A stretch of 64,000 nucleotides of DNA from Streptomyces ruber (GCF_014648075.1 NZ_BMQK01000014.1:62001-126000), one strand, 5' to 3'; shown: positions 8,734 to 16,454, numbered from the stretch's first letter. A program made the numbers and translations. The notes: generated from the letters alone by a model not told the origin.

Positions 8734-9211
8734 TGCGTACTCCTTGCTTCGTGTGTGCGGCCGGGGCCCGGGACAACGGGCCCGCGGAGGGACTCACTGA
8801 GAATCTACAACAATGTAGAAGGTCGTACCGGCGTGGCGCGCCCGCGCGAGGGTCTCCGGGCGGCGCTCCTCCCGAACGCACACCCCCGGGGCGTCCGCGC
8901 GCCGGCCCGCCGCCGGTGGCCGACGGAGCCGCCCCGGCCGCACGGCGCCCGCCCCCGCGGCCGCCCGGCGGAGCCGGACCGATTCCAGCCCGCCCGGAGC
9001 GGGGCGGCGCCGTTTCGTCACCTCGCCGTACCGTCCGGGATCCTCGCGTGCGCCCGCGCGGGTGGGGTGGCTGGGGCCCGCGGGTGGCCGGCGGAGCCGC
9101 CCCGGCCGCTCGCGTGCGTTCGCCGCCGCGCGCGACGGCCGTGCGCGGCGTGCCGTCGCGCCCGCGGCGGCGAGGGCCCGCCGCGGGAGAGGGCCGCGTC
9201 ACCGCCGGAGG
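8734..9211. promoter_or_regulatory. Intergenic region upstream of terD, with BlaI-type dyad and a duplicated 27-mer
   Basis: No convincing gene. Besides the operator at 8804-8819 it holds a very GC-rich stretch with a 27-bp direct repeat (8915-8941 and 9083-9109, one mismatch, beginning GGTGGCCG and ending CCGGCCGC). The remainder shows nothing recognisable. Confidence 0.5.
8804..8819. promoter_or_regulatory. BlaI-type operator, site 1 (upstream of terD)
   Basis: Perfect dyad TCTACA-ACAA-TGTAGA. TACA/TGTA dyads are the kind of site bound by BlaI/MecI-family repressors. It matches two other sites in the window (9544-9559, 13415-13430) in both arms and in spacing. Confidence 0.75.
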
Positions 9212-9478
9212 TCAGTCGCGGGAGTTGCCGAACAGCAGGCGGTAGCCGATCAGCAGTACGAGTGCTCCCACGACGGCCGAGCCCCAGGTCGCGGCGTCGA
9301 AGAACTCCTGCCGCACCGGACGGTCGAGGAACGTGGACGACAGCCAGCCGCCCAGGAACGCCCCCGCGATGCCGATGACCGTCGTACCGATACAGCCGCC
9401 CGGATCACGCCCCGGCAGGATGGCCTTGGCGATCGCCCCGGCGAGAAGTCCGAGCACCAGCCATGCGATGACACCCAT
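9212..9478 (-). CDS. GlsB/YeaQ/YmgE-family stress membrane protein
   Basis: 88 aa, almost entirely three hydrophobic segments with glycine-rich turns (GLLAGAIAKAILPGRDPGGCIGTTVIGIAGAFLGGWL), the hallmark of the transglycosylase-associated protein family. Function is poorly known; members are general-stress induced. Divergent from blaI, with dyad operator site 2 (9544-9559) 65 bp upstream of its ATG, so it may share blaI control. Confidence 0.85.
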   Translation of the reverse strand: MGVIAWLVLGLLAGAIAKAILPGRDPGGCIGTTVIGIAGAFLGGWLSSTFLDRPVRQEFFDAATWGSAVVGALVLLIGYRLLFGNSRD

Positions 9479-9543
9479 CTGTTCCTGTTCTCCTCTCGTG
9501 CGCCCGCCCCCTGTGCCGGGGGCGCTCTCGGGCCAGCGTATCT

Positions 9544-9559
9544 TCTACAATTATGTAGA
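9544..9559. promoter_or_regulatory. BlaI-type operator, site 2 (glsB/blaI divergent region)
   Basis: Perfect dyad TCTACA-ATTA-TGTAGA located between the starts of the glsB-like gene (9478, minus) and blaI (9669, plus). The position fits autoregulation of blaI and control of the divergent gene. Confidence 0.78.
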
Positions 9560-9668
9560 GGTCATGGCGGTGAGCCTGCTCCCCGGTCGTCCGGGTGACG
9601 CGGCGCCGCGGCGGGCGTCTATACGATGTCCGCTCGGGAAACGAGCAGCGGCGGAAGGGAGACAGGGC

Positions 9669-10058
9669 ATGACGGATCACCGGCAGGGTCCCCGGCGGCG
9701 GGGACACGGCGAGCTGGAGGCGCTGGTCCTGTCCGCGCTGCACGGCGCGGAGGGCCCGGCGACGGCCGGCTGGGTGCAGGAGCGCCTCGGCGGCGAGCTC
9801 GCCTACACGACGGTGATCACGATCCTCACCCGGCTGCTGGCCAAGGGCGCGGTCACCCGTGAGCGGGCGGGCCGGTCGTTCGCGTGGACCCCCGCGTCGG
9901 ACCAGGCGGGCCTGGCCGCGCACAAGATGCGCAAGGTGCTGGACGCCGAGAGCGACCGGGGAGCGGTTCTCGCCAGCTTCGTCACGGGCCTCGGCCCGGA
10001 CGACGAGCGGCTGCTGCGTGAACTGCTGGGTCAGTCCCGCGCCGAGAGGGCAGACTGA
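9669..10058 (+). CDS. blaI: BlaI/MecI-family transcriptional repressor
   Basis: 129 aa winged-helix protein (GELEALVLSALHGAEGPATAGWVQERL, then AYTTVITILTRLLAKGAVTRERAGRSFAWTP), the standard BlaI DNA-binding region. ATG 9669 is chosen because GGAAGGGAG lies just upstream; an in-frame ATG at 9564 would overlap the operator. Followed after six bases by an M56 peptidase gene, the classic BlaI-BlaR1 order. The family represses until the partner protease triggers its cleavage. There is no beta-lactamase adjacent: the one in this window (36973-37938) has its own BlaA/BlaB regulators and no dyad, so this repressor probably serves the Ter genes. Confidence 0.9.
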   Translation: MTDHRQGPRRRGHGELEALVLSALHGAEGPATAGWVQERLGGELAYTTVITILTRLLAKGAVTRERAGRSFAWTPASDQAGLAAHKMRKVLDAESDRGAVLASFVTGLGPDDERLLRELLGQSRAERAD

Positions 10059-10064
10059 GACCTC

Positions 10065-10997
10065 ATGGGGTGGTTCGTCTTCCTGCCGCTGGTCCTGCCG
10101 CTGACGGCCTGGCCGATCGCACGTCTGGCCGAGCAGCATCTGCACCCTCGGGCCGCCACGAGACTGCTGACCGGTGTGGCGGCCGTCATGGCGATCTGCA
10201 GCACGGTGTGCCTGGCGCTGGTCATGGTGGTCGGCACCGCCCAGCTGCCCGGCAACCCGCTGCCCGACGGCTGGTCGGACCCCGAGGTGCGCGCGGCCGT
10301 CCCGTACGACGAGGTCGCCGGCAAGGCGGCGATCCCCGCGCTGTGCGTGGTGCTCGTGGCCTGCGGCCGGACCCTGTGGCGGCACGTGACGGTGCGCCGG
10401 CGCGCCCACCGCGCGCTGACCGGGATGCCGGGCACGGAGGTCGCGGTGCTCCCGGACGAGGCGCCGTACGCGTACGCGCTGCCCGGGGGCCGGCGGGACC
10501 GCGTGGTGGTGACCACGGCGCTGCTGGACTGCCTGGAACCGGCCGAACGGCGGGCGCTGTTCGCCCACGAACGGGCCCACCTCGCCGCCCGCCACCACCG
10601 TTTCCTCCTCGCCGTCCGGCTGGCGGCCCGCGCCAACCCGTTCCTGCGTCCGCTGAGCACGGCCGTGGCGTACACCGCCGAGCGGTGGGCCGACGAGGAC
10701 GCGGCCCGGACCGTCGGCAGCCGCCGCATCGTGGCGCGCGCGATCGGCAAGGCCGCGCTCGTGTCGCGGGGCACCCCGGTGGCCACCCTCGCCGGGTTCG
10801 CCGCGCCCGGCCCGGTACCGCGCCGGGTGGCCGCGCTGCTCGGCCCGGCGCCCGCCGGGCGCAGCTGGCCGTCGGTGTTCACCACGGCGGGACTGGCCGC
10901 GTGGGGCGCCGCGGCGGGTACGGCGGTCTCGGCGATGTCGTCCGCGAACTCCGCCGTGACCATGTACTTCATCCTCCATGCGGCGACGCCCTTCTGA
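10065..10997 (+). CDS. M56-family membrane metallopeptidase (BlaR1-like, no sensor domain)
   Basis: 310 aa. Hydrophobic segments at the N terminus (about 5-20, 35-60), at about 85-105 and near the C terminus (about 265-305). The zinc motif HERAH is in FAHERAHLAARHH, with a downstream AERWADEDAA helix that probably supplies the third ligand. It lacks the extracellular penicillin-binding domain of BlaR1, which is about twice this length. Predicted to inactivate the BlaI-type repressor encoded six bases upstream; the inducing signal is unknown. Confidence 0.87.
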   Translation: MGWFVFLPLVLPLTAWPIARLAEQHLHPRAATRLLTGVAAVMAICSTVCLALVMVVGTAQLPGNPLPDGWSDPEVRAAVPYDEVAGKAAIPALCVVLVACGRTLWRHVTVRRRAHRALTGMPGTEVAVLPDEAPYAYALPGGRRDRVVVTTALLDCLEPAERRALFAHERAHLAARHHRFLLAVRLAARANPFLRPLSTAVAYTAERWADEDAARTVGSRRIVARAIGKAALVSRGTPVATLAGFAAPGPVPRRVAALLGPAPAGRSWPSVFTTAGLAAWGAAAGTAVSAMSSANSAVTMYFILHAATPF

Positions 10998-11293
10998 AGG
11001 CGGCACGGGGCCGGCCGGCGGGCGGGGACGCCGGGCGGCACGATTACGAGGACGGGCAGGAGGGTGACCCCGTGACCCCGTGCCGCGCCGCCTGCGCAGG
11101 TGTCGCGGGCATGAGACGGGTGAGAACGGACGAGACAGGTGAGATGCGAGGGACAGGTCGCTCGTATCTCTGAAGGCAACCGACGAAGGCAACCGAGGTT
11201 CAGCAGCCCGCTGCACAGACGCACGGGGGCCGGACACGGCCGTGAACAGCCGCGGGCAGCGGCCGGCCGGATGGGCGACGAAGGGGAGCGCCA
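10998..11293. other. Intergenic region upstream of the LCP gene
   Basis: 296 bases with no gene. It contains short direct repeats (GACCCCGTG twice near 11065-11080, GAAGGCAACCGA twice near 11172-11200). GAAGGGGAG just before GTG 11294 is the ribosome binding site of the LCP gene. Probably a promoter region; no -10/-35 pair can be assigned with confidence. Confidence 0.4.
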
Positions 11294-12682
11294 GTGGGCG
11301 GTACCAGAAGGCGGGGGCGTATTCCGTCCCCGGACAGGCCGAGGACGCGACTGACGAAGCGGGGCCGGACCGTGGCCTGGACCGCGGGGGTGTGCGGGGT
11401 GCTGGTCCTCGGCGTCGCGGGGGCGGGAGCCTGGATGTACCAGGACCTGAACGGCAACATCCACGGGGCCGACATCGAGGACAGACTGGGCGGGGACCGC
11501 CCCGACAACCTCAGCCCCGGTTCCAAGAACATCCTGGTCGTCGGCTCCGACAGCCGTGACGGGGACAACGGCGCGTACGGCAAGGGCCTGACCACCATGC
11601 AGTCGGACACGCTGATGGTGCTGCACATCCCGGCGAACCGGGAGTGGGCCACGGTGGTGTCCCTTCCCCGGGACTCCTGGGTGCGGATACCCGCGTGCGA
11701 CAAGGGCGACGGCACCACGTCCGCGCCCCACCACTTCAAGATCAACGAGGCGTTCGCGATCGGCGGTCTCAGCGGCGAGGTCGGCGACGCCGCCGCCTGC
11801 ACCATCAGAACGGTCGAGGCCAACACCGGCATGCGCATCGACCACTTCATGTCCGTCGACTTCCAGGGCTTCAAGGGCATGGTCAACGCCCTGGACGGCA
11901 TCGAGGTCTGCCCCGAGGAGGCCATCCACGACGAGAAGGCCCACCTGGACATGGAGGCCGGCTGCCAGACCGTCAGGGACGAGCAGGCGCTCGGCTACGT
12001 CCGCACGCGCTACAGCATCGGCGACAGCTCCGACATCGGGCGCATAGGCCGCCAGCAGGAGTTCATGGAAGCCCTCGCCGCGAAGGCGCAGTCCAAGCTG
12101 GCCGACCCGACCGCGCTCCACGGCTTCCTGCAGTCCGCCACCAAGTCGCTGACCACGGACGAGGACCTGGCCGGCATCAAGCCGCTGTACGGCCTCGCCT
12201 CCGAGATCCAGGGCATCCCCCAGGACCGGCTGACCTTCCTGACCGTTCCCAACTACCCGCGCGAGGCCGACGTCGCCAGCGACAAGGCCAACGTCGTGTG
12301 GCAGTACCCGCAGGCCGCGGAACTGTTCTCGTCCCTGGCCGAGGACAAGGAGGTCGACAAGGAGCGGCTGGAGGCCGACGGCAAGAACGTGGTGTACGCG
12401 TCCTCCGTGCGCGTCCAGGTCCTGAACGGCACGGGTGTCCCGGGGCGCGCGGCCGCCGTCGCGGAGAAGCTGGGCGAGGCCGGCTTCACCGTCGTCGGCA
12501 CCGGGAACGCCCCGGAGAGCACGGACACCACCACCGTGACCTCGCCGCAGACGCTGCGGGCCCAGGCCGAGGTGCTCGCCTCCCGGCTGCCCGACACCGG
12601 GGCCGAGCAGGACGAGGGGGCCGCCGCCGGTGTGGTGACCCTCGTCGTCGGGAGCGACTTCGACCTCGACGCCGTCCGGTGA
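11294..12682 (+). CDS. LytR-CpsA-Psr (LCP) family cell-wall glycopolymer ligase
   Basis: 462 aa from GTG 11294. Short basic cytoplasmic N terminus, one membrane segment (about 27-48), an extracytoplasmic LCP domain (NILVVGSDSRDG, DTLMVLHIPANREWATVVSLPRDSWV, INEAFAIGG, YVRTRYSIGDSSDIGRIGRQQEFM with the conserved arginines) and a C-terminal LytR_C domain (about 375-460, VRVQVLNGTGVPGRAAAVAEKL). LCP enzymes transfer polyprenyl-linked glycopolymers onto peptidoglycan. Convergent with terB; a strong terminator lies between. Confidence 0.92.
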   Translation: MGGTRRRGRIPSPDRPRTRLTKRGRTVAWTAGVCGVLVLGVAGAGAWMYQDLNGNIHGADIEDRLGGDRPDNLSPGSKNILVVGSDSRDGDNGAYGKGLTTMQSDTLMVLHIPANREWATVVSLPRDSWVRIPACDKGDGTTSAPHHFKINEAFAIGGLSGEVGDAAACTIRTVEANTGMRIDHFMSVDFQGFKGMVNALDGIEVCPEEAIHDEKAHLDMEAGCQTVRDEQALGYVRTRYSIGDSSDIGRIGRQQEFMEALAAKAQSKLADPTALHGFLQSATKSLTTDEDLAGIKPLYGLASEIQGIPQDRLTFLTVPNYPREADVASDKANVVWQYPQAAELFSSLAEDKEVDKERLEADGKNVVYASSVRVQVLNGTGVPGRAAAVAEKLGEAGFTVVGTGNAPESTDTTTVTSPQTLRAQAEVLASRLPDTGAEQDEGAAAGVVTLVVGSDFDLDAVR

Positions 12683-12719
12683 CCCCGCGCGTCACAGTAC
12701 GTCACAGGAGGACGTGAGA

Positions 12720-12785
12720 CGCCGCGCCACCGGTCCGCGCCGTCGTCCACCGGTCCGCGCCGCCGCGCCACCGGCCGCGCCACGG
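12720..12785. repeat. Short imperfect tandem repeats
   Basis: ACCGGTCCGCGCCG occurs twice, interleaved with CGCGCCACCGG units, in the spacer after the LCP gene. No function assigned. Confidence 0.5.
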
Positions 12786-12818
12786 TGGCCTGCCCGCCCC
12801 GGGGCACCGGGGCGACGC

Positions 12819-12866
12819 GCCGGGCCGACGCCCCGGTCCGGAAGGCTCCCGGGGCGTCGGCCCGGC
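12819..12866. terminator. Bidirectional hairpin terminator between LCP and terB genes
   Basis: Perfect 18-bp stem: GCCGGGCCGACGCCCCGG (12819-12836) with CCGGGGCGTCGGCCCGGC (12849-12866), 12-base loop. Between convergent genes. Confidence 0.85.
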
Positions 12867-12886
12867 GTGTGCGCCGTACGGCTCCG

Positions 12887-13342
12887 TCAGAGGTCGAACT
12901 CGTGCGGCGGCAGGTCGATGGCGAAGCACGCCTCACGGACGACGGCCTGCTCGTCCTTGTCGAAGTCGCCGTCGGCGCCGCCGATGACGATGCCGATCTG
13001 GATGACGGCACGCGCCTCGGCGGGCTTCTTCTTCGCCTTGGCGATCTCCTGGAGCACGCTGACCTTGCCGAACGCGAAGTCGGTGGTGAGCTTGTCCAGG
13101 TTGCTCTCGAAACGGCGGCGCAGATCGTCGGCGGAGAAGTTCTGCAGCACCTCGTTGGTGGCGATGAGCTGGGCCACGCGCTGTCGCTCGGACGGGTCGA
13201 CGGACCCGTCGGCGGCGGCGACCAGCGCGCACATCGCCATGCTGGCGTCGCGGAAGGCGCCGCTCTTCAGATCGTTCTTCTTCGCCGCCAACTGGGTCTG
13301 CATCGTCGACGCGGACTCCTTGATGCGGTCCCACAGGGCCAT
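12887..13342 (-). CDS. terB: TerB-family tellurite resistance protein
   Basis: 151 aa from ATG 13342. All-helical TerB fold with the repeated acidic metal-binding loops VAAADGSVDPSERQ and IGGADGDFDKDEQ, and the start MALWDRIKESA typical of the family. TerB is thought to act with TerD-type proteins near the membrane in stress defence. The dyad TTTCTACA-GCAA-TGTAGAAA lies 73 bp upstream (13413-13432), matching those before terD and blaI. Confidence 0.93.
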   Translation of the reverse strand: MALWDRIKESASTMQTQLAAKKNDLKSGAFRDASMAMCALVAAADGSVDPSERQRVAQLIATNEVLQNFSADDLRRRFESNLDKLTTDFAFGKVSVLQEIAKAKKKPAEARAVIQIGIVIGGADGDFDKDEQAVVREACFAIDLPPHEFDL

Positions 13343-13412
13343 GGCAACTCCGTACGGTCGGTATCGGTCAGGCGGCCGGGCCCGCCCTGGTGGCGGTCCG
13401 GCGTCCAGCTTA

Positions 13413-13432
13413 TTTCTACAGCAATGTAGAAA
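13413..13432. promoter_or_regulatory. BlaI-type operator, site 3 (upstream of terB)
   Basis: Perfect 8-bp arms TTTCTACA / TGTAGAAA around GCAA; the core is identical to sites 1 and 2. It also lies about 50 bp upstream of the -10-like element of small RNA copy 1, so it could affect both directions. Confidence 0.77.
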
Positions 13433-13490
13433 CCTGCACCTCCCGCTGCGGCATTTCGTGCGTCCGCGGTTCATGGGCTAGGATCGATCT

Positions 13491-13644
13491 TGAGCGAGCC
13501 GCCGAACCGCCGGTGGTGAGCGATGCGTTGGTGGTCCAAGGAAAGACGTCCCGCTTCCTGCGGGGAGATGCAGGTGCAAGGCCTGCCCGGCGCTCCACTC
13601 GAGAACGGCCCCGCTTCTGCCACGGCAGCGGCGGGGCCGTTCTC
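13491..13644 (+). ncRNA. Repeated structured small RNA, copy 1
   Basis: Core 13525-13595 (71 nt) is identical to the cores at 19533-19603 and 63822-63892. Predicted fold: closing stem GCGUUGG (13525-13531) with CCGGCGC (13587-13593), inner hairpins CCCGC-UUCCU-GCGGG and GCAGG-UGCAAGG-CCUGC. A 5' hairpin CCGCCG/CGGTGG (13499-13504 with 13511-13516) precedes it and a 14-bp terminator stem (13601-13614 with 13631-13644) follows. A promoter-like TAGGAT is at 13479-13484, preceded by CATGGGC as in copy 2. The 5' end is inferred from that -10. I cannot match it to a named RNA family. Confidence 0.8.
13601..13644 (+). terminator. Terminator of small RNA copy 1
   Basis: Perfect 14-bp stem GAGAACGGCCCCGC / GCGGGGCCGTTCTC, followed by TTCGTCC. 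Confidence 0.85.
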
Positions 13645-13784
13645 TTCGTCCTCGTCCCGCATTCGACAGTTGCCGCGAGCAACCACCGCTTGTGCGATCA
13701 CGTCTGACCAGGAGATCGGGAGCTCGAAGGGGATCCATCCGGGCGGGACGGCGCCCGGGGGTGCGGACGGGGGCGGACGGGAAC

Positions 13785-14501
13785 ATGGACGCAGCGCGTG
13801 AACAGGGCCGGAGTGCCTCGCGTCGCAGGTGCGGGGCGGTGATCGCGCTCGGTCTGGGGCTGGTCGTCGTGCTCGCCGCGGTGCCCCTGCTCGCCGACCG
13901 CATCAAAGCCGCCTCCGGCGGCGTGTCCGCCCGCTTCACGACCGCGCGCGCCGACACCGCGGCCGGGGCGGCCGCCGCGGGCGCGGACACCCGTGGCCGG
14001 GACGTGCTGACGTACCGCGTGCAGGTGGAGGAGGGCACCGGCCTGGACGCCGAGCACGAGGCGCGCACGGTGCACGAGGTGCTGACCGACCCCCGCGGCT
14101 GGACGGCCGACGGCGAGGTGGCCTTCGTGCCGAGCGACTCGGCGGCCGCGGACCTGAGCGTGAAGATAGCCACCCCGGCGACCGTGGACCTGCTGTGCGG
14201 AAGGGCCGGGCTGGACACCGGCGGCGAGGTCAACTGCCGTGTGGACAACGATGTCGTCGTCAACCTCAAGCGCTGGACGTCCGGCTCACCCCAGTTCCCG
14301 GGGCCCATAGAGGAGTACCGGGCGCTCATCGTCAACCACGAGGTGGGCCACCGCCTCGGCCGCGGACACGAGACCTGCCCGCGCGCGGGGGCGCCCGCGC
14401 CGGTGATGATGCAGCAGATCAAGGGCCTCGAAGGATGCGTGGCCAACGCCTGGCCCTACGACGCCGACGGCAGGTACATGGGCGGCCCGCCGGTGCCCTG
14501 A
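13785..14501 (+). CDS. DUF3152 family protein, zinc-metalloprotease-like, membrane anchored or secreted
   Basis: 238 aa from ATG 13785 (an in-frame GTG at 13761 is possible). An N-terminal basic stretch and one hydrophobic segment (about 17-38) act as signal anchor. The conserved domain (about 65-235) holds the zinc motif HEVGHRLGRGHETC, an extended HExxHxxGxxH, plus VDLLCGRAGLD and VMMQQIKGLEGC. Such a motif is diagnostic of metzincin-like peptidases, but no substrate is known for DUF3152. It lies 140 bp after the small-RNA terminator on the same strand. Confidence 0.85.
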   Translation: MDAAREQGRSASRRRCGAVIALGLGLVVVLAAVPLLADRIKAASGGVSARFTTARADTAAGAAAAGADTRGRDVLTYRVQVEEGTGLDAEHEARTVHEVLTDPRGWTADGEVAFVPSDSAAADLSVKIATPATVDLLCGRAGLDTGGEVNCRVDNDVVVNLKRWTSGSPQFPGPIEEYRALIVNHEVGHRLGRGHETCPRAGAPAPVMMQQIKGLEGCVANAWPYDADGRYMGGPPVP

Positions 14502-14544
14502 CCGGCACCTCGCGCGGACCGTCCCCGGCCGCCACCGCCGTTCC

Positions 14545-14745
14545 CTACTGCTCCGGCCGCTCCGGCGGCCCCGGCTCGTACCGGACCGTGTCGGCCAGCA
14601 GTCGTACGGCGGCACGTAGTTCCCGGTGCTCCAGCCGGCAGGGCGGGCACCGCGCGAGATGAGCGGCCCGTGCCTCCTCCTCCGGCTCGCTCCGGCCGGT
14701 CAGCGCCTCGGCCGCGAGGTCGAACCGTACCTGCTCGCAGTCCAT
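14545..14745 (-). CDS. Small zinc-finger protein (zf-HC2/anti-sigma-like)
   Basis: 66 aa from ATG 14745, preceded by GGAAGTGG. MDCEQVRFDLAAEALTG with HLARCPPCRLEHRELR supplies the HxxxCxxC pattern of anti-sigma zinc-binding domains (ZAS). No membrane segment and no adjacent sigma factor gene, so the partner is unknown. Three 15-bp tandem repeats lie upstream (14812-14856). Confidence 0.72.
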   Translation of the reverse strand: MDCEQVRFDLAAEALTGRSEPEEEARAAHLARCPPCRLEHRELRAAVRLLADTVRYEPGPPERPEQ

Positions 14746-15132
14746 GGACCACTTCCTCTCTCCGCACCTCTCCGCACGGAGGAGCCGGCCGACCGGTTCG
14801 AGGCGTGTGGTACGGACTTTCCCGCCACGGCCTTTCCCGTCACGGGCTTTCCCGCGGCGGTGTGACTGCTGCACGTGGCGCCGAGCTCGGCCCGTGATGC
14901 GCCCGGGTCACCGGTGCACCCGAACGGAGCACAGGCCCCTCGGGGGGTTTCCGGCTGCCGCGCGAGACGCCGTGGAGGAGCCGTACCGGTGCTCCGCCGG
15001 ACTGCGGCGCCGCGTCCGCCGACAGTTCCCCGTCGGGCAGATGAGAGGGGCGGCGCGGCAACGGCCTCCGCGGCCGGTGGGCTCCGGTCGCTCGACAGGA
15101 AGGCCCGGGGCGGTCGGCGTACTGTCTGCTTC
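14746..15132. other. Intergenic region between zinc-finger gene and KASIII operon
   Basis: No convincing gene. Contains the tandem repeat at 14812-14856 and otherwise GC-rich sequence. It must carry promoters for the divergent genes; none is clear. Confidence 0.4.
14812..14856. repeat. Three tandem 15-bp repeats upstream of the zinc-finger gene
   Basis: ACGGACTTTCCCGCC, ACGGCCTTTCCCGTC, ACGGGCTTTCCCGCG in direct succession. The conserved core is ACGGnCTTTCCCGnC. Located 67-111 bp upstream of ATG 14745 (minus strand). Confidence 0.8.
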
Positions 15133-16170
15133 ATGATGATTTCGACACATGTGGCAGATTCGCCAGGTGCCGCGGCCCGGTTGATCGGGCTGGGAGCCTG
15201 GCTGCCACCGCGTCATGTGACCAACGCCGAGATCTGTTCACGGCTGGACACGTCGGACGAATGGATCAGGACACGGATAGGCATCGCCGGACGGCACGCG
15301 GCCGAACCGGGAACGGCGACCAGCGACCTGGCCGTCGAGGCGGGACTGCTGGCGATGAAGTCGGCAGGGGTGGAACACGTCGACGCGGTGGTGCTGGCCA
15401 CCGCCACACCCGACCACCACATCCCCGGTACGGCGCCGACGGTGGCCCACGGTCTGGGGCTGCCGGAGGTGCCCGCCTTCGACGTGACCGCCGGCTGCTC
15501 GGGTTTCCTCTACGGCACCGCCCTGGCGGCGGGGCTCCTGCATGCGGGCACCTGCCGGACCGTTCTCGTGGTGGGGGCGGAGGCGATGGCCTCCGCCGTC
15601 GATCCCGACGACCGGGCCACCGCGCCGATCTTCGGGGACGGCGCGGGCGCGGCCGTTCTGGCGGCGGGCCGGCCGGACGAGCCCGGGGCCCTCGGGCCGA
15701 TCGCCTGGGGCAGCGACGGCAGCCACGCCGCCGACCTCTGGATCCCCGACGGAGGCTCCCGCCGGCCGGTGCACGGGACGGCGGAGGCCGGTGCCGACCG
15801 GTGCATCCGCATGCAGGGCAAGGAGGTGTTCCGCCATGCGGTGCGCCGCATGTGCCAGGCGGCGCAGGAGGCGGCCACGGCGGCCGGATGGGTGCTGCGG
15901 GACGTCGACCGGCTCGTCGTCCACCAGGCCAACGCGCGCATCAGCGCCACGGTGGCCGACACCCTGGGCATCCCGGCGGAGCGGGTGCCGTCCAACATCG
16001 ACAGGGTCGGCAACACCTCCGCGGCGTCCATCCCGTTGCTGCTCGCGCACGCCGCGACCGGGGGGGACCTGATCGCCGGCCACCGGGTCCTGCTGGCCGC
16101 CTTCGGCGGCGGTTTCACCTGGGCGGCCACCACGCTGGTGTGGCCCGACGATGTGGAGGCGCTCGTATGA
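15133..16170 (+). CDS. 3-oxoacyl-ACP synthase III (KASIII/FabH-like)
   Basis: 345 aa from ATG 15133 (ATG 15136 equally possible; the ribosome binding site is weak). Catalytic Cys122 in FDVTAGCSGF, His in VVHQANARI and Asn in RVGNTSAASIP are all present, so it should condense rather than merely transfer acyl groups. N-terminal IGLGAWLPPRHVTN and DEWIRTRIGI and C-terminal AFGGGFTWAATTLVW fit the family. Its stop overlaps the ATG of an ACP gene (ATGA), and a hydrolase gene follows: a self-contained mini-operon separate from primary fatty acid synthesis. Confidence 0.9.
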   Translation: MMISTHVADSPGAAARLIGLGAWLPPRHVTNAEICSRLDTSDEWIRTRIGIAGRHAAEPGTATSDLAVEAGLLAMKSAGVEHVDAVVLATATPDHHIPGTAPTVAHGLGLPEVPAFDVTAGCSGFLYGTALAAGLLHAGTCRTVLVVGAEAMASAVDPDDRATAPIFGDGAGAAVLAAGRPDEPGALGPIAWGSDGSHAADLWIPDGGSRRPVHGTAEAGADRCIRMQGKEVFRHAVRRMCQAAQEAATAAGWVLRDVDRLVVHQANARISATVADTLGIPAERVPSNIDRVGNTSAASIPLLLAHAATGGDLIAGHRVLLAAFGGGFTWAATTLVWPDDVEALV

Positions 16171-16454
16171 CCGCGGTCACCCGCCCGACGGACGGCGACG
16201 ACCCCCCCGAGGTCATCGACTTCGGGTACATCAGGGACATCCTGGTGGACCACGCCGCCCTGGATCCCGCACCGATCACCCCGGACGCCACCCTGGCGCA
16301 GGCCGGCGTCGACTCCATGGCGCTGACCGTGCTGTCCATGACCGTGGAGGACAGGCTGGGGCTGCTGGTGACCGAGGCCGTCCTCGCCCAGGCGCCCACG
16401 GTCGCCGCCCTGGCCGGTCTCGTGGCCGGGCGCGCCGCAGACCACGCCCTCTGA
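16167..16454 (+). CDS. Acyl carrier protein
   Basis: 95 aa from ATG 16167, overlapping the KASIII stop. Four-helix ACP pattern with the phosphopantetheine site AGVDSMALTVL (Ser50). The protein ends in an alanine-rich tail after the last helix. Presumably the cognate carrier for the upstream KASIII. Confidence 0.88.
   Translation: MTAVTRPTDGDDPPEVIDFGYIRDILVDHAALDPAPITPDATLAQAGVDSMALTVLSMTVEDRLGLLVTEAVLAQAPTVAALAGLVAGRAADHAL

Larger units (their letters stand above)
13343..13784. other. Intergenic region with BlaI-type operator and small RNA copy 1
   Basis: Holds the terB promoter region with its dyad (13413-13432) and, reading rightwards, the promoter-like TAGGAT (13479-13484), small RNA copy 1 and its terminator (ends 13644). 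From 13645 to the DUF3152 start nothing further is recognisable. Confidence 0.6.

Noticed and set aside
13525..13595. Reading the repeated element as an insertion-sequence or REP-type mobile repeat
   Set aside because: Only the 71-nt core is identical; the promoter-like and terminator parts keep structure but not sequence, unlike a moved block, and there is no transposase or target duplication.
13523..13801. Small open frames through the repeated RNA core (for example one starting MRWWSKERRPASCGEM)
   Set aside because: The core is conserved at the nucleotide level, the frames before and after differ in each copy, and terminators sit inside the frames; an RNA explains it better.
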